Assembly: GCA_011620345.1 (NCBI GenBank)
Contig: WOZJ01000050.1
Location: 82,343 to 146,342 of the forward strand
Origin: Nitrospirota bacterium
GTDB lineage: Bacteria > UBA2233
DNA length: 64,000 nt
Reading direction: 5' to 3'
In this document: piece after piece, positions 23,997 through 32,117 of the stretch
Position numbering within the stretch: the stretch's first letter is position 1
Layout: each line of letters opens with the position of its first letter
Translations under genes and position numbers: made by a program
The notes under the pieces: model-generated
Databases searched by the model: none
Told to the model about the DNA's origin: nothing
The model's input: the letters and a program-made list of their open reading frames with translations, nothing else

Positions 23997-25199
23997 TTAA
24001 GCATCATGCCGGCCGATGATGGCAACGCTGTTGATGTTCATGAACGGAAAGCCGCCCAGGTTATGCGTAAGGCCAAGCTTCGGGTTTTGGATCTGCCTTT
24101 TTCCAGCCCTGCCGAGCAGCTGGAGGTACATTTCATATAGCATCCGAATTCCGGAGGCACCGATGGGATGGCCGAAGCATTTCAAGCCTCCGTCGGGCTG
24201 GCAGGGAATCTTCCCGTTTATGTCGTAGAAGCCCTCCATGACATCCTTTGGCGCCTTTCCCCGTTCGGAGATGTGCAAATCCTCGTAGGTCACGAGCTCC
24301 GTGATCGAAAAGCAGTCATGTACCTCCATCATACTAACCTCCTCCCGGGGGTTGTTCACCCCGGCCTCTTTGTACGCAAGGGAGCTGGCCTTGGAGGTCG
24401 TTACAAAATGATCGAAGTCCCAGTTGTCGTACTGGAGCTCCTCGCCGCTGCTGATGGCAATTTGCAGGGCCTTGACCGTGACATAGTCTTTCTTGCCCAG
24501 GCTTCTTGCGATTTCCGGCGTAGTCACGATAGCCGCCGCGGCCCCGTCGCTTACGCCACAACAGTCATACAAGCCCAGCGGGTAGGCGATCATCGGGGAA
24601 TTTAAGATTTGATCCTCCGAAACCGGCCTTTGCAAGTGGGCCTTGGGGCTTAAAGAGCCGTTATAGTGGCTCTTCGCCGAAATATGGGCCATGGCCTTCT
24701 TCACCTCGTCCATGCTCAGGCCGTGCTTGGCGGCATAGCCCTGGGCCAGCATGGCGAACCCTCCTGGGGCGGTCATGTTGGGCATCGTAAAAAAGGCCAA
24801 AGAACCCCCCCCAATGCTCGGAAGGCCGCCGTAGCCCGTGTCTTTGAGCTTCTCGACCCCTAAGGCCAGGCAGATATCGTAGGCCCCGGAGGCTACCGCA
24901 TAGACGGCTCCACGGAACGCCTCGGTTCCGGTGGCGCAAAAATTCTCCGTTCGGGTAACCGGAATGTAGGGTAAATGCAAGGTTAAGGCCAAGGCCAACG
25001 CGCTTTTCCCGACGTTTACCTCATCGATGCAAGTGCCTTGCCAGGCCGCTTGAATCTCCTTGCGGTCAATGCCGGCATCCTCGATACATTCCTGGAACGC
25101 CTCGACGATGAGCTCCTCCGCCCCGACATCCCAGCGCTCGCCAAACTTTGTGCAACCCATTCCGATGATAGCTACCTTATCCTTGATTCCCGTTGCCAT
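23997..25199 (-). CDS. Thiolase-family protein (SCP-x / archaeal acetoacetyl-CoA thiolase type)
   Basis: The 400-residue protein has the acyl-accepting Cys in RTENFCATGTEAFRG near residue 88, the MEVHDCFSITEL motif and GHPIGASGIRM with the catalytic His. The final Cys motif of classical thiolases is replaced by LTHNLGGFP, as in SCP-2 thiolases and the archaeal enzyme that works with HMG-CoA synthase and DUF35. The ATG at 25199 has GGGGAGG upstream. The gene lies 14 bases after the HMGS-like/DUF35 fusion, so the two probably form one complex that cleaves or makes a 3-ketoacyl-CoA. BbsA/BbsB of anaerobic toluene breakdown is a parallel. Confidence 0.85.
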   Translation of the reverse strand: MATGIKDKVAIIGMGCTKFGERWDVGAEELIVEAFQECIEDAGIDRKEIQAAWQGTCIDEVNVGKSALALALTLHLPYIPVTRTENFCATGTEAFRGAVYAVASGAYDICLALGVEKLKDTGYGGLPSIGGGSLAFFTMPNMTAPGGFAMLAQGYAAKHGLSMDEVKKAMAHISAKSHYNGSLSPKAHLQRPVSEDQILNSPMIAYPLGLYDCCGVSDGAAAAIVTTPEIARSLGKKDYVTVKALQIAISSGEELQYDNWDFDHFVTTSKASSLAYKEAGVNNPREEVSMMEVHDCFSITELVTYEDLHISERGKAPKDVMEGFYDINGKIPCQPDGGLKCFGHPIGASGIRMLYEMYLQLLGRAGKRQIQNPKLGLTHNLGGFPFMNINSVAIIGRHDA

Positions 25200-25213
25200 T
25201 CTTTTGCCTCCCC

Positions 25214-26668
25214 TTAGGCTTCTTCTTGTGGAACGGCTTTCCAAAAGTACCCGTGAAAGCCTCGCTCTTTGTCGTACCAGCGCTTGCGGAAGGACATCTT
25301 TACCGTTTGACCGACCCCTAGCTTCTCCAGCTCGCAGTCTGTAAAGTCAAGGAGCGTCCTTCCTCCCCCCTCAAACTGCACCATCCCGTAAATTGCAGGA
25401 GGGTCGATAGAGACAGCCAGCAGATCCCCCGTAAACGAGATGATTTTGGCTTTTCTTCCCGAGAATTCGTAGTCTTCTTGCTCGTACACCGCATGGCATT
25501 CCGGCTTGACGCACACGTCCGTTTTTGGAAACTGGGGGGTGCCGCAGACCTTGCACCTTCCCCCGACCAACCCAAGTATCGCCTTTCTTTTTCGCCAAAG
25601 GACGCTCAATGGGGATTGGGCGCTGACTTCGGCCCGAATGCCGGTATCGGCGCCGAGACGGTCGCGGAACTGGCAGAACTTGGTGTAGCTTTCCATTTCC
25701 TTGCGTTTGGCCAAGGAGCCTTTGATGCCGTTCCTTGCCGGCAATTTTGCGATGTTCTCGGTAACCTCGAACCAAAAAGCGTCCGAGCCCTGGCCGAAGC
25801 TGGCCAAAAGGAGCTTGTCTCCGGGCTTGGCGTCCTCAAGGGCATGGATAAACATCGCCAAGGGGTGGGCCGTACCCATCTCGCCGCAGGTTTCGTGCAT
25901 GTTGCCCTGAACCATCTGGGGGCTGGCTCCGATCTTTTTGGCGATCGCCGCGTGCTCCCTGCTAAAGAAGCACGGGTAAATGACTTTTGAGAAATCGCCG
26001 ATGGAGAGGCTGTACTTCGAAAGAAGCCCGTTGATGGCTTCCGGCAGGATCTTCACATACCCCTCATCCCGAATCCAGCGTTCTTCCCAAATGTAGTCGT
26101 ACTTCTTGGCGGCATCCCGGTAATGGTCGGGGAAATCGTAGCTGACGGAATGGTATCCCTTGAGCTCGGCGATAACGCCCTCCTTACCCAAGAGCAAGGA
26201 CGCGGCCCCGTCCCCAAACCACATCTCATAGAAATAGCCTGCCTTGGCCTCCCGCTTGTCTGAAGCGGCCACGAGGATGCTGTTTTTGTTTCCGCTTTGA
26301 AGGCTTTCGAAGGCCGAAATCATCGCTGTAGTCCCGGCTTTTAATGAGCCCGTGAAATCGGCCGTGAGGATTTCGTTTTTTAAGTTGAGCGCTGTAGATG
26401 CGATGCCGGCGTTTTGCCGGTCTGCGTAAGGCAACGTGGTCGAGGCCAGGAACAGGGCATCAACCCCTGCCTTGTCCGTACCCTTCAGGCAGTCCCTGGC
26501 CGCCTCGACGCCCATGCTCAGGGCGTCTTCATCCCAGTTGCAGACCGACCTCTCGCCCTGGGCCACGGCAATGGTGGCCGGGGCAAACCATGCCATACTT
26601 TGGAACATGGTCATACGGGGTAGACGAAGTCTGGGAACATACCCCCCATAGGAAACGATTCCGATCAT
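25214..26668 (-). CDS. HMG-CoA-synthase-like protein fused to a DUF35 (zinc ribbon plus OB-fold) domain
   Basis: The 484-residue protein has a thiolase-fold HMGS-like part (residues 1 to about 350, IVSYGGYVPRLRLPR at the start, FGDGAASLLLG, ETCGEMGTAHPLAMF) and a C-terminal DUF35 part with a zinc ribbon CKVCGTPQFPKTDVCVKPEC near 375 and an OB fold. In true HMG-CoA synthase the motif is FACKAGT; here it is GSLKAGT, so Leu 109 replaces the catalytic Cys. The protein is therefore unlikely to make HMG-CoA and may act as a substrate-bridging partner for the adjacent thiolase. ATG 26668 has GGAGGAGG upstream. In archaea the three parts are separate subunits; here two are fused. Confidence 0.82.
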   Translation of the reverse strand: MIGIVSYGGYVPRLRLPRMTMFQSMAWFAPATIAVAQGERSVCNWDEDALSMGVEAARDCLKGTDKAGVDALFLASTTLPYADRQNAGIASTALNLKNEILTADFTGSLKAGTTAMISAFESLQSGNKNSILVAASDKREAKAGYFYEMWFGDGAASLLLGKEGVIAELKGYHSVSYDFPDHYRDAAKKYDYIWEERWIRDEGYVKILPEAINGLLSKYSLSIGDFSKVIYPCFFSREHAAIAKKIGASPQMVQGNMHETCGEMGTAHPLAMFIHALEDAKPGDKLLLASFGQGSDAFWFEVTENIAKLPARNGIKGSLAKRKEMESYTKFCQFRDRLGADTGIRAEVSAQSPLSVLWRKRKAILGLVGGRCKVCGTPQFPKTDVCVKPECHAVYEQEDYEFSGRKAKIISFTGDLLAVSIDPPAIYGMVQFEGGGRTLLDFTDCELEKLGVGQTVKMSFRKRWYDKERGFHGYFWKAVPQEEA

Positions 26669-27037
26669 GCCTCCTCCTTCCGTTTCTTTTGCTCCCCTTG
26701 CCAACAAGGGGGTTGCGGGTTAGTGATAAAAAAGCTTTTTGTGTACTATCAAGAATCATCCGTGAGATGTCCCAAAAAACTTACAGTACTCTGAATTTCA
26801 ATTCAGTTTCAACATAAAAAACAACCATTTTTTAGGGAGAATAGCTCTTTTATGGGTATTTAGGGTACCTTAAGGGTGCATCCTAGCAGAATTTCAAATC
26901 GGAATCAAGAAAAACATTCTATAGCCGTTTTAAGCTGGCGAATAAAGGCGTGAAGGCCGTTTCACGGGAGGGTTAGGGGGGGCAAAAAGGCGTGCAGGTC
27001 GTCGCTCTCGCACGCCTTTTTGCCCCTTAGAAGCAGC
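26669..27037. other. Intergenic region upstream of the HMGS-like gene
   Basis: No gene is supported. The region is AT-rich between 26720 and 26940. A minus-strand TTGATA (26752-26747) with a poor -10 17 bases on is the best promoter candidate for the HMGS-like operon. A 7-base inverted repeat CTGAATT-TC-AATTCAG lies at 26791-26806. The porin terminator occupies the left end. Confidence 0.4.
26979..27026. terminator. Intrinsic terminator after the porin gene
   Basis: A perfect 17-base-pair stem (GGGGCAAAAAGGCGTGC and its complement) closes on a 14-base loop, 12 bases after the porin stop. The stem carries a five-T run when read on either strand. Confidence 0.8.
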
Positions 27038-28411
27038 TTAGAAGGCCAGCTGGAATCTACCCAGGACGAAGTCGTAATTGTTCTCGAACGAGCCGCCAAC
27101 ATGCGGAGAAAGCCCGGGGCCCGTCTTGTCGTACATTGCATGGCTGTAGGCCATGGAAAATTTCATGAATGGGTTTAAATACCAGTTGACCCCTACCTCG
27201 ATCGAATCGACCTGATTCCCGACGATATTGTCGGCCATGTCGAACCCCTCTCCCGGGGCGATTGCCATACCATTGCCGCCTACGTCGTCTACGTACATTT
27301 GCCCGTAGCGCGCGGCCAACTCTAAGGCCCCCCAGCCGCCGTTTCGGGGGTCAAAGTTCTTTTTGGGTTTCACGCCCTTGCTGTGCTGTTTTTTCTCTCC
27401 AGTCAAGATGTAGGTGCCCCCGACGTAAAACCCGCTGATGCCGATGTCGGAGAGATTGTTGGGCCTTTCTGCTTTTGTTTGGATGTACTCGCCCTTGAGA
27501 GACCCTGGCCCTTTTGTCCAGACGACATCGCCGCCAAGCCGGTAACGGGACCCGTTGCCCTCGATCCGGGGCATCACGTCCCTAAGCGAAGGATCGCGGA
27601 TAGACTTCATTTTGTAGGAATCCTGATCGCCCGCCGTGAAGTTAAACCCGACCTTCAGGTCTTTTATTGGAGTTTCGAGCCGCTTTAAAGGTGCGACTTC
27701 CAGCCTGCCAGCCACGTCCTGGCCGCCCACAGAGCCAGCCACCCCTGTATTCGCGCTGTTGTAGTAGCCGACTTTGTAGCCAAGCAATTCATCCAGTACT
27801 TTGCCGTAGAGCATGACCCCGTAGTTGTACTCCGGCGTCGTTGCGCGCGTGATCATAGATCGCTCGATCAAGTCGAGCCACTTGTCGGAAGAGAGCTCTT
27901 CCATCCCGAACGGCTCTTTGTCTTGGCCGATGCGGACGCTAAGCCAAGGAAATGCCACGTAGTCCATGTGGGCGTAAAGCACGCGAGAGTCGTTGTTGCC
28001 AAAGTCCGCAACAAAATTGAACAGCCAGTCTTTTAGTAGTTTGCCTTCAAGCTCTACGTAGGCCCTCCTTAGCTGGAAGCCGGAATCTTTGTCTCTGTCG
28101 TTCTTTTCGTAGATCCGGAAGTCTTCTTGGATTCGGCTTCCGAACTTGATCTCGAAGGCTTCGTCCTTGGTTCGGATGTAGGGACGCGTGTCCCAGCCGG
28201 CCTGGAGCGATTGAGATTGGCGCTCTTCCTCCCCTTTTGCTCGCACGGAGAACTCTTGGTACTCCTGCTCGGTCAAGATCCCCTTTTCTTTAAGACGGTC
28301 GAGAAGATCCTGAGTGACGGATGCTGCATCCCCCCGCCCGGAAAGAACGCCAAAGGCGATAAGGAGCGTAAAGAAAAAACGGCCTGTTTTCCAAGGCGAA
28401 ACAGTACGCAA
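27038..28411 (-). CDS. Outer-membrane porin, phosphate-selective porin O/P family
   Basis: The 457-residue protein starts with a signal peptide (about residues 8-30, FFFTLLIAFGVLSG), then a short helical region SVTQDLLDRLKEKGILTEQEYQEF typical of these porins, and a beta-barrel of alternating residues: FGSRIQEDFRIYEK, RRAYVELEGKLLKDWLFNFV, VRIGQDKEPFGMEEL. It ends in a Phe (LGRFQLAF), the outer-membrane insertion signal. The TTG at 28411 has AGGGGG 6 bases upstream and puts the signal peptide at the N-terminus; an ATG at 28450 adds 13 residues. It may bring phosphate or other anions to the Pst system encoded at the right end of the window. Selectivity cannot be read from sequence. Confidence 0.85.
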   Translation of the reverse strand: MRTVSPWKTGRFFFTLLIAFGVLSGRGDAASVTQDLLDRLKEKGILTEQEYQEFSVRAKGEEERQSQSLQAGWDTRPYIRTKDEAFEIKFGSRIQEDFRIYEKNDRDKDSGFQLRRAYVELEGKLLKDWLFNFVADFGNNDSRVLYAHMDYVAFPWLSVRIGQDKEPFGMEELSSDKWLDLIERSMITRATTPEYNYGVMLYGKVLDELLGYKVGYYNSANTGVAGSVGGQDVAGRLEVAPLKRLETPIKDLKVGFNFTAGDQDSYKMKSIRDPSLRDVMPRIEGNGSRYRLGGDVVWTKGPGSLKGEYIQTKAERPNNLSDIGISGFYVGGTYILTGEKKQHSKGVKPKKNFDPRNGGWGALELAARYGQMYVDDVGGNGMAIAPGEGFDMADNIVGNQVDSIEVGVNWYLNPFMKFSMAYSHAMYDKTGPGLSPHVGGSFENNYDFVLGRFQLAF

Positions 28412-28478
28412 GGCGTTCCCCCTTTCTTGCTGTATCCATCCTGAGGCCAATGAAAGCGAGACAAGGCATTTTCGAGGC

Positions 28479-28508
28479 AGTATGGTACAGCTTATCGGGG
28501 CACGTCAA
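28479..28508 (-). promoter_or_regulatory. Candidate promoter of the porin gene
   Basis: On the minus strand TTGACG (28508-28503), 18 bases, CATACT (28484-28479). A CTGTACCATACTG stretch overlaps the -10 and loosely recalls a Pho-box half site, which is only suggestive. Confidence 0.4.
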
Positions 28509-28563
28509 GGTTCTAGCATAAAAAAGCGTTGATATAGGCGTTTGTCGAGGGCAAGCCGTTGTA

Positions 28564-28572
28564 TGCTATGAT
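28564..28572 (+). promoter_or_regulatory. Candidate extended -10 element for rsmD
   Basis: TGC-TATGAT (28564-28572) with TTGTCG 19 bases before the hexamer; rsmD starts 56 bases later. The same nine bases occur before the phosphate operon at 59871. Confidence 0.4.
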
Positions 28573-28627
28573 TTTTTTGGTGGGTATCGAACGTTTCCAG
28601 GATAAAACCGCTATCGAGGGGAAAACC

Positions 28628-29215
28628 GTGCGAATCCAAGGGGGACGGCTTCGTACGCGGCGATTCTCCGGCCCGAAAGGAGATGAGGCCAGGCCTCTTA
28701 TGGCCGTCATCCGGGAGGCTCTATTCTCGATCTTGGGGCCTAGGATCGAAGGCGCTAAGGTGGCCGACGTCTGCGCGGGGACGGGCACGTTTGGCCTAGA
28801 GGCGCTAAGCAGGGGGGCAGTCTTTGTGGTCTTCTTGGAAAAATCCAAGAAAATGGCCGATCTCATCACGAAGAACCTAGAGAGCCTCGGGCTTGCAGGC
28901 TTTGCAGAGGTATGGCCCATGGATGCCCAAAAGGGCATCCAGCGCTTAGACAAGCTAAAGGGCGTAGATATTGTTTTTTTAGACCCCCCTTTTTTCTCGG
29001 AGGCGGGGCCTAGAATCATGGAGGCTCTTCTGAAAGCCCCTGGACTTTGGAGGCTGCTGATTGTACGCTTCCATAAAAAAGAAGATTGGCCAAGGAAGCT
29101 CGTCGACGCCTTTCAAGGCCAAGTTTGGCTGGCCAAAGATAGAAGCTATGGAGAATCTAGACTCTTGTTCCTCGAAAAGCGGGAGGAAAGCAATGTCCGC
29201 GCCGGCCACGAGTAG
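28628..29215 (+). CDS. rsmD: 16S rRNA (guanine(966)-N2)-methyltransferase
   Basis: RsmD methylates G966 of 16S rRNA using S-adenosylmethionine. The 195 residues show VRIQGGRLRTRRF at the start, RPLMAVIREALFSIL, the cofactor loop ADVCAGTGTFGLEALSRGA and the catalytic FLDPPF. The GTG at 28628 fits the family start and has GAGGGG 5 bases upstream; the frame reaches back to 28559 but without family similarity. It overlaps coaD by 23 bases, the common rsmD-coaD pair. Confidence 0.9.
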   Translation: MRIQGGRLRTRRFSGPKGDEARPLMAVIREALFSILGPRIEGAKVADVCAGTGTFGLEALSRGAVFVVFLEKSKKMADLITKNLESLGLAGFAEVWPMDAQKGIQRLDKLKGVDIVFLDPPFFSEAGPRIMEALLKAPGLWRLLIVRFHKKEDWPRKLVDAFQGQVWLAKDRSYGESRLLFLEKREESNVRAGHE

Positions 29216-29702
29216 GGTTGCCCTGTACCCTGGCTCTTTCGACCCGTTCACAAACGGGCATCTTGACTTGCTCGTTCGAGCGGCAAAAATCTTTGAAAGG
29301 GTCATCGTATCCGTGGCCTGCAACCCTGAAAAGCGCTACCTGTTTAGCGTGGCAGAAAGGCTGGATCATATCGCTCGGAGCATCAAAGAGGCCACCTTGA
29401 ATAACGTCGAAACGGACTCGTTCAATGGCCTTCTTGTCGATTATGCCCAAAGGTGTGGCGTGAAGGTGATCATTCGGGGTCTTAGGGTCATTTCGGATTT
29501 TGAATACGAGCTCGAAATGGCCATGATGAACCGCAAGCTGAACCCCTCGCTCGAGTACGTATTCATGTTCACCGGAGAAACGAACCTTTACATTTCTTCG
29601 ACCCGCGTCAAAGAGATTGCGCGTTTTGGCGGGTGCGTCGAAGGGCTTGTCCCTCCTTATGTGTTAGAGAGGCTAAAAGAGAGGTTTCGCAAGGAGCGTT
29701 AG
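29193..29702 (+). CDS. coaD: Phosphopantetheine adenylyltransferase
   Basis: CoaD transfers AMP to 4'-phosphopantetheine to give dephospho-CoA. The 169 residues contain YPGSFDPFTNGHLDLL near the start, with the nucleotidyltransferase HxGH-type motif as NGH, GLRVISDFEYELEMAMMNRKL and the closing ISSTRVKEIARFGG, in family order. GGGAGG precedes the ATG, which lies inside the end of rsmD. It is followed by an aminotransferase gene 26 bases later. Confidence 0.93.
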   Translation: MSAPATSRVALYPGSFDPFTNGHLDLLVRAAKIFERVIVSVACNPEKRYLFSVAERLDHIARSIKEATLNNVETDSFNGLLVDYAQRCGVKVIIRGLRVISDFEYELEMAMMNRKLNPSLEYVFMFTGETNLYISSTRVKEIARFGGCVEGLVPPYVLERLKERFRKER

Positions 29703-29728
29703 GAAACATCGTAACAAGGAGGTATGCC

Positions 29729-30934
29729 ATGGAGATTTCTCTTAGTAGGCGCTTGTCGAAGATCGCCCCATCCCCTACGCTTGCCTTGACTGCCAAGGTC
29801 AAGGCGCTCAAGGCCAAAGGAGAGGATATCGTCGGGTTTGCCGCGGGCGAGCCGGACTTTGATACGCCAGAACCCATTAAAGAGGCATGCATTCAGGCGC
29901 TTCGGGATGGCTTCACGAAGTATACGGCCACGGGCGGGATTCCCGAACTCAAGGAGGCCGTTTGCAACTGGATCATGGAGAAAAGGGGGCTCAAGTACAG
30001 TCCAGGTCAGGCTTTGGTGTGTTGCGGCGCCAAGCATGCCCTTTATAACCTGTTTCAGGCGCTGCTCGAAGAGGGCGACGAGGTCTTGATCCCGGCCCCC
30101 TATTGGGTTACGTACAAAGACCAGGTTGCGATTGCGGGCGGTGTTCCTGTCGTCGTACCGACTGACATCGCAAGCGGGTTTGTGCCCGATCCGGAGGCTC
30201 TCAAAGAAGCCTGTGGCCGAAAAACAAGGGCAATCGTGCTCAACTCCCCGTCGAACCCTTCGGGTGCCGCACTATCCAAGCGTCAGCTCGAAGCGATCGC
30301 AGGGGTGGTGGTCGAGAAAAACCTCCTTGTCGTTTCCGACGAAATTTACGCAGAGATTGTCTACGATGGGTTTCGGCAAGAAAGCATCGCTTCGCTGGGG
30401 CAAGAGCTCTACGAGCGCACGTTTGTCGTGGACGGCGTCTCCAAAACGTTTGCAATGACAGGGTTCCGCATAGGATACATCATGGGCGACCCCAAGGTGA
30501 TCAAGGCAATGAACATGATTCAAGACCAATCGACATCAAACCCAACCTCGATCGCTCAGAAGGCCGCCTTGAAGGCGCTGACGCTCAAGGAGGACGTCGT
30601 TTCGCCCATGGTCCGTAAATTCCATGATAGACGCGACTTGATGCTTGCTGGGATGAAGAGGATCGAAGGTGTTCGATGCTTTAAACCGGCCGGAGCATTC
30701 TACCTTTTCCCGGACATGCGGGTCTTGCTTGGAAGAAGGACCCCTAAGGGCTTAAGCCTTGAGACTTCCGCGGTCCTTGCGGAGGCGCTTTTGGAAGAGG
30801 CCAAGCTAGCCGCCGTCCCTGGAGAGGCGTTTGGTATGCCAGGGTTCCTTAGGTTTTCCTACGCGACGGGTGAAAAGGAGATTCAAAAGGGGATGGATAG
30901 GCTCTATGAATTCTGCTCTTCTTTGAGGATGTAG
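29729..30934 (+). CDS. Class I aminotransferase, aspartate aminotransferase type
   Basis: The 401-residue pyridoxal-phosphate enzyme moves an amino group between aspartate (or an aromatic amino acid) and 2-oxoglutarate. Marks: GFAAGEPDFDTPEPI near residue 35, KYTATGGIPELKEAV, ILNSPSNPSG, and VSKTFAMTGFRIGYI near residue 236 with the cofactor lysine. It belongs to the Thermus/Bacillus AspB subgroup by these motifs. The ATG at 29729 has AAGGAGG 8 bases upstream; another ATG at 29724 is out of frame. Its end overlaps the facing NUDIX-AMMECR1 gene by 31 bases. Confidence 0.9.
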   Translation: MEISLSRRLSKIAPSPTLALTAKVKALKAKGEDIVGFAAGEPDFDTPEPIKEACIQALRDGFTKYTATGGIPELKEAVCNWIMEKRGLKYSPGQALVCCGAKHALYNLFQALLEEGDEVLIPAPYWVTYKDQVAIAGGVPVVVPTDIASGFVPDPEALKEACGRKTRAIVLNSPSNPSGAALSKRQLEAIAGVVVEKNLLVVSDEIYAEIVYDGFRQESIASLGQELYERTFVVDGVSKTFAMTGFRIGYIMGDPKVIKAMNMIQDQSTSNPTSIAQKAALKALTLKEDVVSPMVRKFHDRRDLMLAGMKRIEGVRCFKPAGAFYLFPDMRVLLGRRTPKGLSLETSAVLAEALLEEAKLAAVPGEAFGMPGFLRFSYATGEKEIQKGMDRLYEFCSSLRM

Positions 30935-31962
30935 GCTTCGAACGTTGCGACCTTGGTCTCAAATGCTTTCCAAGCGTCTTTTTCGAGGCCTGCCTTGGTA
31001 GAGACTGCCTCCAGAAAGCCCACCGGGTCAAGGTGGAGTTCTGTTGCCACCTGAGGGAGCAGCAGGCCTCTTCGGGGGCCGTTTTCAAGGATAAGCCCGT
31101 GTTTGCCGATTTCGATAGAGGTCATATCTTTGAGAGAGGCAAGCGGCGTAAGGACAGAAATCTCCACGGTGAGCTTGGGCAACTCATTGGCATCCAGCGG
31201 CTGAAAACGCGGGTCGAAGAAGGCCGCTTGGATGGCCATCGACCAGACTAGCTCGTACAACGGCTTTGAGGGGTTATCTAGAGATCCAATGCATCCACGA
31301 AGTATTCCGTCGACCTCTAGGGTAACGAATACGCCGTAAGGCTGTACATAGAGGAGCGCTTCGTCAGGAAGGTCGATCGTCACAGGCTGCTTCGAGGTTC
31401 CATGGCGTAATGCATGGGAAATTGCTTGTTTTGCGAGGGAAATGAGATATTCCCTGGCGCTGTTCGGCATTTCGGAAAGCCTCGTAGCCTGACACTCTTG
31501 GAATGCTTTGAGCAGACCCCTGCTTTTGGCCTCTATGTAATCGCCTAAAATCTGGCCGTGGTCGAAACACAGCGTAGGAAGGGAATGAAGCGAATAGAAG
31601 CCGAGCGCCTTGGCATCGTCTTGCGCTTTGGGGCTTCCTTTGGTTTGTGCGAGGAATACAACGGAGAGCGTATGAAACCTCGGGTCTCGTTTTGGGTCTG
31701 AATAGGCCTTGAACTGCTCCATCCAGACGGCTTGAAGGCCCGTTTCCTCTTCAAGCTCCCTGGCCGCCGCTTGCTCGAGGCTCTCCCCATAATCAACGAA
31801 CCCACCCGGCAGGGCGTATCCATAGGGGGGATTGGCACGCTCGATCAAGAGCACATCCCCAGAGCGTTCGACGATGATGTCCACGCACGGGACAGGTTTT
31901 CTTGGGTCGGAAGGTTTATGCTTCCATGCGGAGATGGTGTCAGAGGCTTTTGGAGGCGTCAA
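30904..31962 (-). CDS. NUDIX hydrolase fused to an AMMECR1 domain
   Basis: The 352-residue protein has two clear parts. Residues about 25-160 are a NUDIX hydrolase with a perfect box from Gly 54 (GGFVDYGES, then RELEEETGL at 68-76), which cleaves nucleoside diphosphate compounds. Residues about 165-352 are an AMMECR1 domain: YGVFVTLEVDGILRGCIGSL, AAFFDPRFQPL and LTVEISVLTPL. AMMECR1 proteins are of unknown function and often pair with a Memo protein and a radical SAM enzyme; neither is adjacent. The start is a TTG at 31962 without a strong ribosome site, and no ATG precedes the NUDIX fold, so the N-terminus is less certain. The two domains are in one uninterrupted frame. Confidence 0.85.
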   Translation of the reverse strand: MTPPKASDTISAWKHKPSDPRKPVPCVDIIVERSGDVLLIERANPPYGYALPGGFVDYGESLEQAAARELEEETGLQAVWMEQFKAYSDPKRDPRFHTLSVVFLAQTKGSPKAQDDAKALGFYSLHSLPTLCFDHGQILGDYIEAKSRGLLKAFQECQATRLSEMPNSAREYLISLAKQAISHALRHGTSKQPVTIDLPDEALLYVQPYGVFVTLEVDGILRGCIGSLDNPSKPLYELVWSMAIQAAFFDPRFQPLDANELPKLTVEISVLTPLASLKDMTSIEIGKHGLILENGPRRGLLLPQVATELHLDPVGFLEAVSTKAGLEKDAWKAFETKVATFEAYILKEEQNS

Positions 31963-32003
31963 GGGATTTATTGCTTTCTTTTTTTGGTTGTCTCAACTGA
32001 TAT

Positions 32004-32015
32004 TTAGTATACTAA
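32004..32015. promoter_or_regulatory. Perfect 12-base palindrome over the NUDIX-AMMECR1 promoter
   Basis: TTAGTATACTAA overlaps the minus-strand -10. Its half TTAGTAT is the same as in the palindrome over the acs -10, but the sequence is also close to a -10 hexamer read in both directions. Confidence 0.4.
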
Positions 32016-32037
32016 TCGAAGCATGCGGGCTTGGCAA
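32009..32037 (-). promoter_or_regulatory. Promoter of the NUDIX-AMMECR1 gene
   Basis: On the minus strand TTGCCA (32037-32032), 17 bases, TAGTAT (32014-32009), about 47 bases before the TTG start. Confidence 0.5.
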
Positions 32038-32053
32038 TACGACGGCCGCTTCC

Positions 32054-32082
32054 TTGATTCCTCGCCAAAGCCTTGCTAGTAT
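32054..32082 (+). promoter_or_regulatory. Promoter of the ppx/gppA gene
   Basis: TTGATT (32054-32059), 17 bases, TAGTAT (32077-32082) with an extended TGC before the hexamer, 35 bases upstream of the GTG start. Confidence 0.6.
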
Positions 32083-32117
32083 GAAAAGGGTTTGGGTATT
32101 GCCTTTAGGGAGCTACG

